From: an uncultured Collinsella sp.
GTDB taxonomy: Bacteria; Actinomycetota; Coriobacteriia; Coriobacteriales; Coriobacteriaceae
Length of the DNA stretch: 8,735 nucleotides
Direction: 5' to 3'
NCBI GenBank assembly: GCA_934658705.1
Contig: CAKUHP010000042.1
Coordinates: 1 to 8,735, forward strand
Position numbers and translations under genes: made by a program. Below are positions 1-6,110 of the stretch, in pieces. Every line of letters starts with the position of its first letter. The first letter of the stretch is position 1. Under the pieces are notes generated by a model. That model had not been told where the DNA came from. It ran no database searches and saw nothing but the letters and a program-made list of their open reading frames with translations.

Positions 1-17
1 TTTTTCTTGTTTGCCAT
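1..17 (-). CDS. start of an unknown gene, cut by the left window edge
   Basis: On the minus strand an ATG at 17-15 opens the codons Met-Ala-Asn-Lys-Lys before the window ends. It is preceded by GAAAGG (29-24) with a 6-nt gap, a good Shine-Dalgarno arrangement, and it lies downstream of the EIIA gene on the same strand. A small palindrome, TTGTGTCACAA (54-64), lies about 40 nt upstream and could be an operator, but no clear -10/-35 pair goes with it. Five codons are too few to name a product. The support is only the ribosome-binding site and the orientation. Confidence 0.4.
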
Positions 18-84
18 GTTTGGCCTTTCGCATCACGAATCGAACAAACGCCATTGTGTCACAACGCAGCCCCCGCGGCACGCC

Positions 85-135
85 TGGTGCAAAGGGGACA
101 GGTCATCTGCACCATTTTGGTGCAAAGGGGACAGG
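85..135. repeat. tandem GGGACAGG repeat forming stem-loops
   Basis: The 18-mer TGGTGCAAAGGGGACAGG occurs at 85-102 and again at 118-135, a period of 33 bases. Between the copies lies TGCACCA (108-114). It can pair with TGGTGCA at 85-91, giving a 7-bp stem whose loop carries GGGACAGG, or with TGGTGCA at 118-124 across a 3-base loop. The block is non-coding and belongs in style with the hairpin at 2768-2810, whose loop also carries GGGACAGG. It looks like a dispersed REP-like intergenic repeat. That identity is inferred, because no transposase is present in the window. Confidence 0.7.
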
Positions 136-144
136 CCTGGCAGT

Positions 145-228
145 CGGCAGTTAGGGACGTTCCTTTTCTGCCGGCACTTGGGGACTGTCCCTAACTGCCG
201 GCAGAAAAGGAACGTCCCCAAGTGCCGG
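145..228. repeat. composite of three overlapping palindromes with cyclically swapped arms
   Basis: Three palindromic units of about 30 bp lie end to end, each bounded by (C)CGGCA and TGCCG(G) and sharing those ends: 145-173, 171-201 and 198-228. Three different arms fill them: a = CGGCAGTTAGGGAC (145-158), b = CGGCAGAAAAGGAAC (199-213) and c = CCGGCACTTGGGGAC (171-185). Each arm occurs once forward and once as its exact reverse complement: a' at 187-200, b' at 159-173 and c' at 214-228. The order is a b' c a' b c', so unit 1 joins a to b', unit 2 c to a', and unit 3 b to c'. The block starts 13 bp past the EIIA stop codon. It has no T tract and is not a standard terminator. REP/BIME-like repeat is the best label. 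Confidence 0.85.
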
Positions 229-240
229 CTTAGCCCCACC

Positions 241-705
241 TTAGAAGTGGCGGCGGATGGCGTCGACCATGCCCTGGGGCGTGGTCTGGCCGAGCACATC
301 GGCTGCGGCGTCGGCGTCCATAAAGATATTCATGAGCGCCTGCAGGGCCTCGACCTGACCGCCCGGCTCGGCAATGCCCAGATTGATGATGATCTGTGCC
401 GGCACCGGAGCGCCCATACCCGCCATCGCGTTAAACGTCACGGGCGCGGCGGGCTTTACCACGGCGATGTAGGGCTTAGCCACAAATCCCGGGTCGGTAT
501 GCGGAATGGCGATGTTTGCCACCGGCATGGCGAGACCCGTGGGATAGGCGTCCTCGCGCGTGCGAACGGCGTCGAACCAACCCTCGGCAACGAAGCCGCG
601 CGGGGCAAGCTCGCCCTCAAGCTGCGAAAACACCTCGTCCGGCGACACGCACTCCCAATCAAAAAACACCAGCTCAGGCGTAAACAGTGCTTCGTTATCC
701 GCCAT
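241..705 (-). CDS. PTS sugar transporter subunit IIA (fructose/galactitol-type domain)
   Basis: This is a 154-residue cytoplasmic phosphocarrier domain of the phosphotransferase system. It takes phosphate from HPr on a histidine and passes it to a IIB domain for sugar uptake. The signature is A-I-P-H-T-D-P, with the likely phosphorylated histidine at residue 69, followed by a KPYIAVVKPAAPVTFNAMAG stretch and a C-terminal helix (about 115-152), the usual order in the fructose/mannitol/galactitol EIIA fold (PF00359-like). The length matches a standalone EIIA. The ATG at 705-703 follows GAGAGGTG (718-711). No IIB, IIC or regulator gene is visible, so the sugar cannot be assigned. GatA-like is the nearest guess. 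A long palindrome lies in its leader, and a composite repeat follows its stop. Confidence 0.85.
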   Translation of the reverse strand: MADNEALFTPELVFFDWECVSPDEVFSQLEGELAPRGFVAEGWFDAVRTREDAYPTGLAMPVANIAIPHTDPGFVAKPYIAVVKPAAPVTFNAMAGMGAPVPAQIIINLGIAEPGGQVEALQALMNIFMDADAAADVLGQTTPQGMVDAIRRHF

Positions 706-723
706 GCGCTCACCTCTCTCACC

Positions 724-779
724 TAGTCATCGAGGACGTTCTTGAATGACCAGTCGTTTAAGAACGTCGCAGGTGACTA
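724..779. repeat. long imperfect palindrome in the EIIA leader
   Basis: Positions 735-749 and 754-768 are complementary over 15 pairs, with two G-T wobbles and a CCAG loop. The perfect core is GACGTTCTT/AAGAACGTC. An outer TAGTCA (724-729) matches TGACTA (774-779), extending the symmetry to 56 bp. Neither strand has a T run after the stem, so it is not a simple terminator. It lies between the purN terminator and the EIIA ribosome-binding site, so on the minus strand it would fall in the EIIA promoter or 5' leader. It could be an operator, an antiterminator hairpin or a small repeat. I cannot separate these. Confidence 0.6.
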
Positions 780-780
780 C

Positions 781-826
781 TAAAACAAAGGGTGGCCACT
801 CGCGCCTTGGCGCCAATGACCACCCT
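781..826 (-). terminator. intrinsic terminator of the purine cluster
   Basis: On the minus strand AGGGTGG (826-820) pairs with CCACCCT (795-789), with further inner pairing around the self-complementary GGCGCCAAGGCGC (813-801). The stem is followed at once by TTTGTTTTA. It starts about 30 bp past the purN stop codon, the expected place for the end of the purFMN transcript, and separates that transcript from the EIIA gene. Confidence 0.75.
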
Positions 827-856
827 GACTACTCGGTTAAATTGTACTGTGCGCCG

Positions 857-1558
857 CTAGCCGCGGGGCGCATCAATTACGACCTTGCCGCTCTCCAGTA
901 CGTGGACGCGGCCGTCGGCGAGCATCTGCACGACCTCGGGATACAGCACATGCTCAATCGCATGGATATGCTCCTCGAGCGTGTCGACATCCCAGCCCTC
1001 CTCGACAGCCAGCGCGCGCTGGGCGATGATGGGGCCGTTGTCGTAGATCTCGTTGGCAAAGTGCACGGTCACGCCGGTCACCTTGACGCCGCGAGCAAAC
1101 GCGTCGTCAATCGCATGCGCGCCGGTAAAGCTCGGCAGCAACGCTGGATGCAGGTTGACCACGCGATTGGGGAACGCCGCCAGCAGCGGCGTGTGCACCA
1201 TGCGCATGTAGCCGGCCATGACCACGTACTCGCAGCCGCGCTCGAGCAGCTCGTGCGCGATGATCTCGTCGGCGGCGATGGGATCGGCATAAACATCCTT
1301 GGACAGCGTAAGCGTCTGGATGCCAGCACGTTCGGCACGCTGCAGGCCCTTGGCCGAAGGACGGCTCGACACCACAAGCTCAATCGAGGCATTGAGCTTA
1401 CCGGCGGCAATCAGGTCGATCAACGCCTGCAGGTTGGTGCCCGAACCGCTGATGAGCACGCCAATCTTGAGCGGCTCGGCCGTATCGGTGCCAGTCGGAC
1501 GGGTGTAGGGCACAAAGCCCAGGCCCTCGGCAGCAGCCGTCTGCTCGTTAGCGCTCAT
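857..1558 (-). CDS. purN: phosphoribosylglycinamide formyltransferase PurN
   Basis: PurN transfers a formyl group from 10-formyl-tetrahydrofolate to GAR, giving FGAR, step 3 of purine synthesis in the cytoplasm. The core begins at about residue 31 with KIGVLISGSGTNLQ, the phosphate-binding loop. The catalytic triad expected for the family is visible: Asn135 and His137 in VVNLHPALLP, and Asp173 in EIYDNGPI. The protein has 233 residues, about 20 more than E. coli PurN, nearly all in an N-terminal extension of about 30 residues with no recognised domain. The ATG at 1558-1556 lies inside the end of purM, overlapping its coding region and stop by 11 nt, which suggests translational coupling. No strong Shine-Dalgarno is close. 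The next conserved segment starts well downstream and no better internal start is obvious. The gene is followed by a terminator. Confidence 0.96.
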   Translation of the reverse strand: MSANEQTAAAEGLGFVPYTRPTGTDTAEPLKIGVLISGSGTNLQALIDLIAAGKLNASIELVVSSRPSAKGLQRAERAGIQTLTLSKDVYADPIAADEIIAHELLERGCEYVVMAGYMRMVHTPLLAAFPNRVVNLHPALLPSFTGAHAIDDAFARGVKVTGVTVHFANEIYDNGPIIAQRALAVEEGWDVDTLEEHIHAIEHVLYPEVVQMLADGRVHVLESGKVVIDAPRG

Positions 1559-2651
1559 CGGAGTACACGACCTTACCGGAGCCCTCGACGCACTCGCCCA
1601 CGCGGAACGGTTTCTCGCCCAGCGCGACCAGAGCCTCGGTCACGGCTGCCTCGTCCTCGGGGGCGACGATCAGGCACAGGCCAACACCCATGTTGAAGGT
1701 CTTGCACGCCTCGTTAGGCGCAAGCTCGGCCTGACGCGACACATAGGTGATGACGGGAGGAACGTCCCAGCCCATCTCGGCGCCGTTGCGGGTAACCACG
1801 GCGTCGACGTCGTCGGCGAGCGCGCGGTTGAGGTTCTCGGTGATGCCGCCGCCGGTGATGTGGGCGATGGCGTGAACGTTGGCGCCGCCGCGGAGCAGCT
1901 CCAGAATCGGCTTGACGTAAATGCGCGTGGGAGCCAGCAGAGCGTCGGCCAGCGAAGCGCCACCGAGCTCCTCGAGCGGACGGCTCAGCTCCTCGGCCTT
2001 AGCGGCGGCCTCGGGCGTACCCGGCTTGATGCCGTCGACGCCAATGACCTTACGCACGAGCGAGTAACCGTTGGAGTGCACGCCGGTAGAAGGCAGACCC
2101 AGGATCACGTCGCCGGGACGTACGTTCGCGGGATCGAGCATCTTGGGACGATCGACAACGCCCACGGTAAAGCCGGCGAGGTCGTAATCGGCAGGAGCCA
2201 TAACGCCCGGGTGCTCGGCCATCTCGCCGCCCACGAGCGCGCAGCCCGCGAGCTTGCAGCCATCGGCCACACCCTTGATGATCTTTGCCATGTGCTCGGC
2301 CTCAATGTGACCGATAGCAACGTAATCCAGGAAGAACAGCGGCTCGGCGCCCGAAGCCAGAATGTCGTTGACGCACATGGCAACCAGGTCCTGGCCCACC
2401 GTCTCGTGGCGGTCCATAATCTGGGCGAGCACGAGCTTGGTGCCCACGCCGTCGGTGCCGCTGATCAGGATCGGGTCTTCCATGTCCTTAAGCGCGGCGG
2501 CCGAGAACAGGCCACCAAAGCCGCCAATGCCGCCGATAACCTCGGGACGATTGGTGTCCTTGACCATCTGCTTAATAGCGTCAACGGCGCGACCGCCCTC
2601 GGCGGTATCGACGCCGGCGTCCTCATACGTCACATGCTTGCTGTCGCTCAT
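1548..2651 (-). CDS. purM: phosphoribosylformylglycinamidine cyclo-ligase (AIR synthetase) PurM
   Basis: PurM uses ATP to close FGAM to AIR, step 5 of purine synthesis. At 367 residues it is slightly longer than E. coli PurM. Family landmarks appear in order: GTDGVGTK (65-72, nucleotide/phosphate region), VNDI (94-97), GGEMAEHPG (141-149), DLAGFTVGVVD (157-167), STGVHSNGYSLVR (188-200), HITGGGITENL (264-274) and FNMGVGLCLIV (319-329). The ATG at 2651-2649 follows AGAGGAAGG (2665-2657) at normal spacing, so the start is firm. The gene is preceded by a 156-bp gap containing hairpins after purF and overlaps purN by 11 nt, so PurM and PurN should be made from one message. Confidence 0.97.
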   Translation of the reverse strand: MSDSKHVTYEDAGVDTAEGGRAVDAIKQMVKDTNRPEVIGGIGGFGGLFSAAALKDMEDPILISGTDGVGTKLVLAQIMDRHETVGQDLVAMCVNDILASGAEPLFFLDYVAIGHIEAEHMAKIIKGVADGCKLAGCALVGGEMAEHPGVMAPADYDLAGFTVGVVDRPKMLDPANVRPGDVILGLPSTGVHSNGYSLVRKVIGVDGIKPGTPEAAAKAEELSRPLEELGGASLADALLAPTRIYVKPILELLRGGANVHAIAHITGGGITENLNRALADDVDAVVTRNGAEMGWDVPPVITYVSRQAELAPNEACKTFNMGVGLCLIVAPEDEAAVTEALVALGEKPFRVGECVEGSGKVVYSDER

Positions 2652-2671
2652 CTGAGCCTTCCTCTCCCACT

Positions 2672-2745
2672 ACCGTCCGCCGCCCGGGCGCCAAACGGTG
2701 CTCATAGTTGCGTTCATCTCGGCGCGTGCCACAACAGCACGCGCC
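2672..2745. repeat. GC-rich hairpins in the purF-purM gap
   Basis: GGCGCGTGC (2721-2729) and GCACGCGCC (2737-2745) form a perfect 9-bp stem with a 7-base loop. Nearer purM, ACCGT (2672-2676) and ACGGT (2695-2699) enclose the palindrome CGCCCGGGCG (2681-2690). Neither has a T run, so they are not intrinsic terminators. They would be transcribed in the purF-purM message and could affect RNA stability or the relative yield of PurM. No function can be read from the sequence alone. Confidence 0.5.
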
Positions 2746-2767
2746 GTCATATCAACAAAACAGCAGA

Positions 2768-2810
2768 TAAAACCTGCCAAAATAAACCTGTCCCTAAATG
2801 GCAGGTTTTA
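2768..2810 (-). repeat. 12-bp-stem hairpin overlapping the purF stop codon, GGGACAGG loop
   Basis: TAAAACCTGCCA (2768-2779) and TGGCAGGTTTTA (2799-2810) are exact reverse complements. On the minus strand the purF stop codon TAA (2810-2808) is the first three bases of the stem. The loop reads TTTAGGGACAGGTTTATTT, close to the interior of repeat unit 145-173 (TTAGGGACGTTCCTTTT) and like the GGGACAGG loop at 85-114. The minus-strand side of the stem ends in GGTTTTA, followed by TCTGCTGTTTT, so it could act as a weak terminator or attenuator between purF and purM as well as being a repeat-family member. Confidence 0.7.
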
Positions 2811-4478
2811 GGCCTCGCCGTGCTCCTCTTCCCAGCTGCGGTCGACATATTTCTCGACTACGGCGTCGTCGTCAAAGTGCAGCGGCTTGTCCAGGTTGCG
2901 GGGCTTAAAGCCCTCCATAAACTTATCGCGGCCAAAGCTCTCGGGAATCGCCACGGGGTAGCGGCCGGTAAAGCACGCGTCGCAGTAGCCACCCTTGGGC
3001 ATAACCTTCAGCAGGCCCTCGACCGAAAGGAAGGCCAGCGAATCGGCTCCGATGTACTCGCAAATCTCGTCGACCGTCTTATTGGCGCTGATGAGCTGCG
3101 ACTGCACGTCAGTATCGATGCCATAGAAGCACGGCCAGATGACCTCGGGCGAGTTGATGCGGATGTGAATCTCCTTGGCACCGGCGTTGCGCAGCATCTT
3201 GACGAGCTGCACCATGGTGGTGCCGCGCACGATGGAGTCGTCGATGACGACCAGGCGCTTGCCCTCGATGTTGTCACGCAACGGGTTGAGCTTCATGCGC
3301 ACGCCCATGGCGCGCAGCTCCTGCGTAGGCTCAATAAACGTGCGGCCCACGTAACGGTTCTTGATGAGGCCCTCGCCAAAGGGAATGCCGCTCTCGTGCG
3401 AATAACCCTCCGCGGGCGGCAGACCGGAGTCGGGCACGCCGATGACCAGGTCGGCCTCGACGGGCTCCTCGTGCGCCAGCTGACGACCCATGTCGTAGCG
3501 GCAGGCGTAGACGCTCTTGCCGTTCATGATGGAATCGGGGCGGGCAAAGTAGACCTGCTCAAAAATGCAGTTGGCGGGTTCTTCGGCGGCGGGCACGCCC
3601 TGCTCGGACACAAGGCCCTCGGCGCTGATGCGCAAAATCTCGCCGGGACGGACGTCGCGAACGTACTCGGCGCCCACGATGTCGAGGGCACAAGTCTCGG
3701 AGGCGACGACCCAGCCGCCGGCGCGCGTGACATGGACGGCGGAGTCGACCGTCGCGGCGCCGTCCTGCGACGGCAGCTGCGAGACGGATGCGGCGTCGGC
3801 CTGATCCAGGCCCTCGTCCACGAGCTTGCCCAACACGAGCGGGCGAATGCCGTGCGGGTCGCGGAAGGCGTAGAGCGCCTCCTCGTTGATGAGCGTCATG
3901 GCATAACCGCCGCGCACAAGCTCCATGGTCTTGCGAATGCCCTCGCGCAGGTGGCCCGTACGCTGGGTAAAGTAGCCGATGAGCTTGGTCGCGACCTCGG
4001 AATCCGAATTAGAGAGGAACGGCACGCCCAACTCGATCAGCTGGCGGCGCAGCTCATCGGTGTTGACGAGGGTGCCGTTGTGCGCGAGCGCGATGATGAC
4101 ACTATTGATGGTCGAGAGGTGCGGCTGGGAGGCTTCCCAGCTCTTGGCGCCGGCGGTGCCGTAACGCACGTGACCCACGGCCAGCTGGCCGGAGAGCGTC
4201 GACAGGTCGGCATTGGAGAACACGCGGTCGAGCAGGCCCAGGTCCTTGCGAACCATAACCGTGCCGCCGTCGCCCACGGCGATTCCCGCCGATTCCTGGC
4301 CGCGGTGCTGCAACGCACGCAGACCAAAGTACGTCAGTCGAGCCACGTCGCGATCGGGCGCCCAGACACCAAAAATGCCGCATTCCTCATGCAGCTGGTC
4401 GGAGTCCGGATCATACGTCGACATGGTGTTCACCTGTCCCGCGGCACGCTCGGCCGCGCGGATGGTTTCTTGAGACAT
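2808..4478 (-). CDS. purF: amidophosphoribosyltransferase PurF ([4Fe-4S], Bacillus type)
   Basis: PurF makes 5-phosphoribosylamine from PRPP and glutamine, the committed step of purine synthesis. The N-terminal Ntn glutaminase domain starts at Cys33 (EECGIFGV), the nucleophile expected to become residue 1 after propeptide removal, and continues with LRALQHRGQESAGIA, HNGTLVN and SDSEVATK. The phosphoribosyltransferase half has the flexible loop (about 358-382) and the PRPP motif VIDDSIVRGTT (411-421). Four cysteines at the places used for the cluster in Bacillus PurF (263, 450, 499, 502) indicate an oxygen-sensitive [4Fe-4S] enzyme. At 556 residues it is longer than Bacillus PurF, with an insert near 218-255 and a longer tail. 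ATG 4478-4476 has AGGGGA upstream. An internal ATG (Met19, 4424-4422) also has AGGTG at good spacing, so the propeptide is 32 or 14 residues. The stop lies in a hairpin. Confidence 0.97.
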   Translation of the reverse strand: MSQETIRAAERAAGQVNTMSTYDPDSDQLHEECGIFGVWAPDRDVARLTYFGLRALQHRGQESAGIAVGDGGTVMVRKDLGLLDRVFSNADLSTLSGQLAVGHVRYGTAGAKSWEASQPHLSTINSVIIALAHNGTLVNTDELRRQLIELGVPFLSNSDSEVATKLIGYFTQRTGHLREGIRKTMELVRGGYAMTLINEEALYAFRDPHGIRPLVLGKLVDEGLDQADAASVSQLPSQDGAATVDSAVHVTRAGGWVVASETCALDIVGAEYVRDVRPGEILRISAEGLVSEQGVPAAEEPANCIFEQVYFARPDSIMNGKSVYACRYDMGRQLAHEEPVEADLVIGVPDSGLPPAEGYSHESGIPFGEGLIKNRYVGRTFIEPTQELRAMGVRMKLNPLRDNIEGKRLVVIDDSIVRGTTMVQLVKMLRNAGAKEIHIRINSPEVIWPCFYGIDTDVQSQLISANKTVDEICEYIGADSLAFLSVEGLLKVMPKGGYCDACFTGRYPVAIPESFGRDKFMEGFKPRNLDKPLHFDDDAVVEKYVDRSWEEEHGEA

Positions 4479-4773
4479 GGCATCCCCTCAGAGCCTCGTA
4501 TTTTGGCGTTACCCGCCTTATTATACGCACGGCGCGACGCGCTCCCATGTGCATGAGCAGCGCTTTTTAAAAGCCCACCGAGCTAATAATCCGTTTTGCG
4601 GCCAAACATTTATTTGGCTACACGATACGGACGGCAACTCCGCTCCACTCCTCGCCACGGAATCTCTCGCCCACCGTTAGGGGTTACATTGTTGCAATTG
4701 GGACGTTCGTCCTGTCTTTTGGCTGGTCGGCAGCGTATCCTTGTAACCTACAACAAGACGAGAAAGGTTATGT
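4479..4773. promoter_or_regulatory. divergent intergenic region between purF and the membrane protein gene
   Basis: This 295-bp gap holds no credible gene. On the minus strand TATAAT (4525-4520) is a perfect -10 hexamer that would start purF RNA about 35 nt before its ATG. No good TTGACA-like hexamer lies 16-18 bp upstream. Inverted repeats within the gap are GCTTTT-T-AAAAGC (4562-4574), GCCAAA/TTTGGC (4601-4618), GGACG-TT-CGTCC (4701-4712) and TTGTA-ACC-TACAA (4741-4753). The plus-strand gene's promoter is not clear, and a TATCCT at 4736-4741 is the best -10 candidate. I do not see the conserved core of a purine riboswitch or a tRNA. Confidence 0.45.
4520..4525 (-). promoter_or_regulatory. 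candidate purF -10 box
   Basis: The minus-strand sequence is a consensus TATAAT, placed so that transcription would begin near 4513 and leave a leader of about 35 nt with the AGGGGA ribosome-binding site. The -35 region (ATGGGA or TGGGAG, depending on spacing) is poor, so the promoter may be weak or activator-dependent. Confidence 0.4.
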
Positions 4774-6003
4774 ATGGATCGAAACGAACTCGACCCCAGC
4801 GTCCCCAGCGCCACAGAGGTCAAGAAGATCCCACTTATCATTAAGGTATATGCCGTCCTGTGCATCCTGTCCGGCGTGGGTACGCTCCCGTCGGTCGGCG
4901 CCTTTATGTGGCAGGTCATCACCGCGCTCCTCAACGGCAACGCCGCCGAAAAGCTCGGCGACAATATGCTGGTCGCGGTCGGGCTCATCGTCGCCGGCAT
5001 CATGCTCTCTGCGGCAAGTGCCGTCATCCTGATTATCTTTGGCCTGGACCTCATCAAAAACCAGCGCCGCAACGCCGCCCGCCTGTCCTACATCCTTATT
5101 GCATTCACCGTCGTCGAGCTTTTGGTCGACGTGATGCTCCAGGGCATCGGCCTTTTCCTGCTGCGCCCCGCCGTTCAGCTCGCGATTCTCGTCGCCCTTT
5201 CGGCTACCATCGACCCCACGCTGCGTCAGGAGCGCGAGCTGCAGCGCCGCCTGCAGGAGATGCTCGATCGCGACGCCGCCGCCGCGGGCATGCTCGGCCG
5301 CGACGAGACCGGCGAGGGTTATATCAAGCTCAACTACTTCAACCTGTTCTGGGTGTTTTTCGTCTGCTGCGTACTTGGCCTGATCGCCGAGGACATCTGG
5401 CACATGACGGTCGACGACCCCGGTGTGTACCAAAATCGCGCCGGTATGCTGTTTGGCCCCTTCAGCCCCATCTACGGCTTTGGCGCCGTGCTCATGACCA
5501 TGGTGCTCAACCGCTTCTATAAAAAGAACCCCGTCATCATTTTCCTGGTGAGCGCCCTGCTTGGCGCCAGCTTTGAGGTGTTCGTCGGCTGGTTTATGCA
5601 GACCTCGTTTGGCGTGGTCTCGTGGAGCTATTCGCACATCACGCTGTTCGGCATGCCCGACCCGCTCGTCGTCCTTACGGGCGGACGCACCTGCACGGAG
5701 TTCGCCTGCCTATGGGGTCTGGGCGGCCTTATCTGGATCAAGCTGCTGTTGCCGAGGCTGCTTAAGCTCATCAACATGATCCCGTGGAAGAGTCGCTACT
5801 CGGCCACCGTCATCTTTACCGTCATCATGCTGGTCGACGGCGTTATGACGCTGCAGTCGCTTGACTACTGGTACCAGCGCGTCAACGGCACGGTTCAGGA
5901 TATCCCCGTTGCGCAGTTCTATGGCGAGTACTTTGACAACGAGTACATGGAAAACCGCTTCCAGAGCATGACCATGAGCCCCAAGGACGCCACCCGCGTG
6001 TAG
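4774..6003 (+). CDS. putative ABC transporter permease (CmpB-like family, PF06541-type) with extra N-terminal membrane domain
   Basis: This is a 409-residue polytopic membrane protein of unknown substrate. The C-terminal half (about 186-365) matches my memory of the ABC_trans_CmpB family: FNLFWVFFVCCVLGLIAEDI, then NRAGMLFGPFSPIYGFGAVL (221-240), SFEVFVGWF (266-274), WSYSH (284-288) and a GGRTCTEFACLWGLGG stretch (303-318), with about five hydrophobic segments. The N-terminal half has about four more membrane segments (near 20-37, 65-93, 102-122 and 124-145), then a charged helical linker (150-170) that could be a short coiled coil. AGAAAGG (4761-4767) sits 6 nt before ATG 4774 and is better placed for it than for the overlapping ATG at 4770 in another frame. 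The gene stands alone, divergent from purF and convergent with the MoaE-like gene. No ATPase partner is visible, so transport is unproven. Confidence 0.85.
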   Translation: MDRNELDPSVPSATEVKKIPLIIKVYAVLCILSGVGTLPSVGAFMWQVITALLNGNAAEKLGDNMLVAVGLIVAGIMLSAASAVILIIFGLDLIKNQRRNAARLSYILIAFTVVELLVDVMLQGIGLFLLRPAVQLAILVALSATIDPTLRQERELQRRLQEMLDRDAAAAGMLGRDETGEGYIKLNYFNLFWVFFVCCVLGLIAEDIWHMTVDDPGVYQNRAGMLFGPFSPIYGFGAVLMTMVLNRFYKKNPVIIFLVSALLGASFEVFVGWFMQTSFGVVSWSYSHITLFGMPDPLVVLTGGRTCTEFACLWGLGGLIWIKLLLPRLLKLINMIPWKSRYSATVIFTVIMLVDGVMTLQSLDYWYQRVNGTVQDIPVAQFYGEYFDNEYMENRFQSMTMSPKDATRV

Positions 6004-6040
6004 CGCCCAATACCGGCTCAAATCATCCCCCATGCACACC

Positions 6041-6085
6041 AAGCCCGCCAGCAGTTCAGAAGCTGCCGGCGGGCTTTTGTTCTTT
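6041..6085 (+). terminator. intrinsic terminator of the membrane protein gene
   Basis: AAGCCCGCC (6041-6049) pairs with GGCGGGCTT (6068-6076). After one A/C mismatch the stem continues as GCAG/CTGC, with an 8-base loop. It is followed by TTTTGTTCTTT on the plus strand. It lies about 40 bp past the stop codon of the 4774-6003 gene. The minus strand has no matching T run, so it appears to work in one direction only. Confidence 0.88.
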
Positions 6086-6110
6086 ATTGAGGGCTTGCGG
6101 TGACCGAGCC

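Noticed and set aside
33..299. Open frames across the repeats, 33-299 minus and 7-726 plus
   Set aside because: Their translations are the repeat arms themselves (for example GTFLFCR and SPLHQ), and they overlap the EIIA gene or its end. They are products of the repeats, not genes.
746..1696. Plus-strand 316-codon frame over purN
   Set aside because: Antisense shadow of purN and the end of purM. No ribosome-binding site or protein motif supports it.
4433..4440. CCTGTCCC near the purF start, resembling the repeat core
   Set aside because: It lies within purF codons and forms the internal AGGTG ribosome-binding site. It has no flanking inverted repeat, so it is probably chance.
1860..4556. 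An 898-codon plus-strand open frame running through purM and purF
   Set aside because: It is antisense to two unmistakable enzymes. High-GC codon bias leaves this frame open, and its His/Asp/Ala/Leu-rich translation shows no family motif. It also reads through the purF-purM gap and its hairpins.
4500..4770. Possible purine riboswitch or tRNA upstream of purF
   Set aside because: The conserved purine-aptamer core and a tRNA T-loop were looked for on both strands and not seen. Only short unrelated inverted repeats are present.
4768..5637. Minus-strand 289-codon frame over the membrane protein gene
   Set aside because: Antisense to a gene with clear membrane segments, a ribosome-binding site and a terminator. 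Its translation is a charged mirror of those hydrophobic segments.
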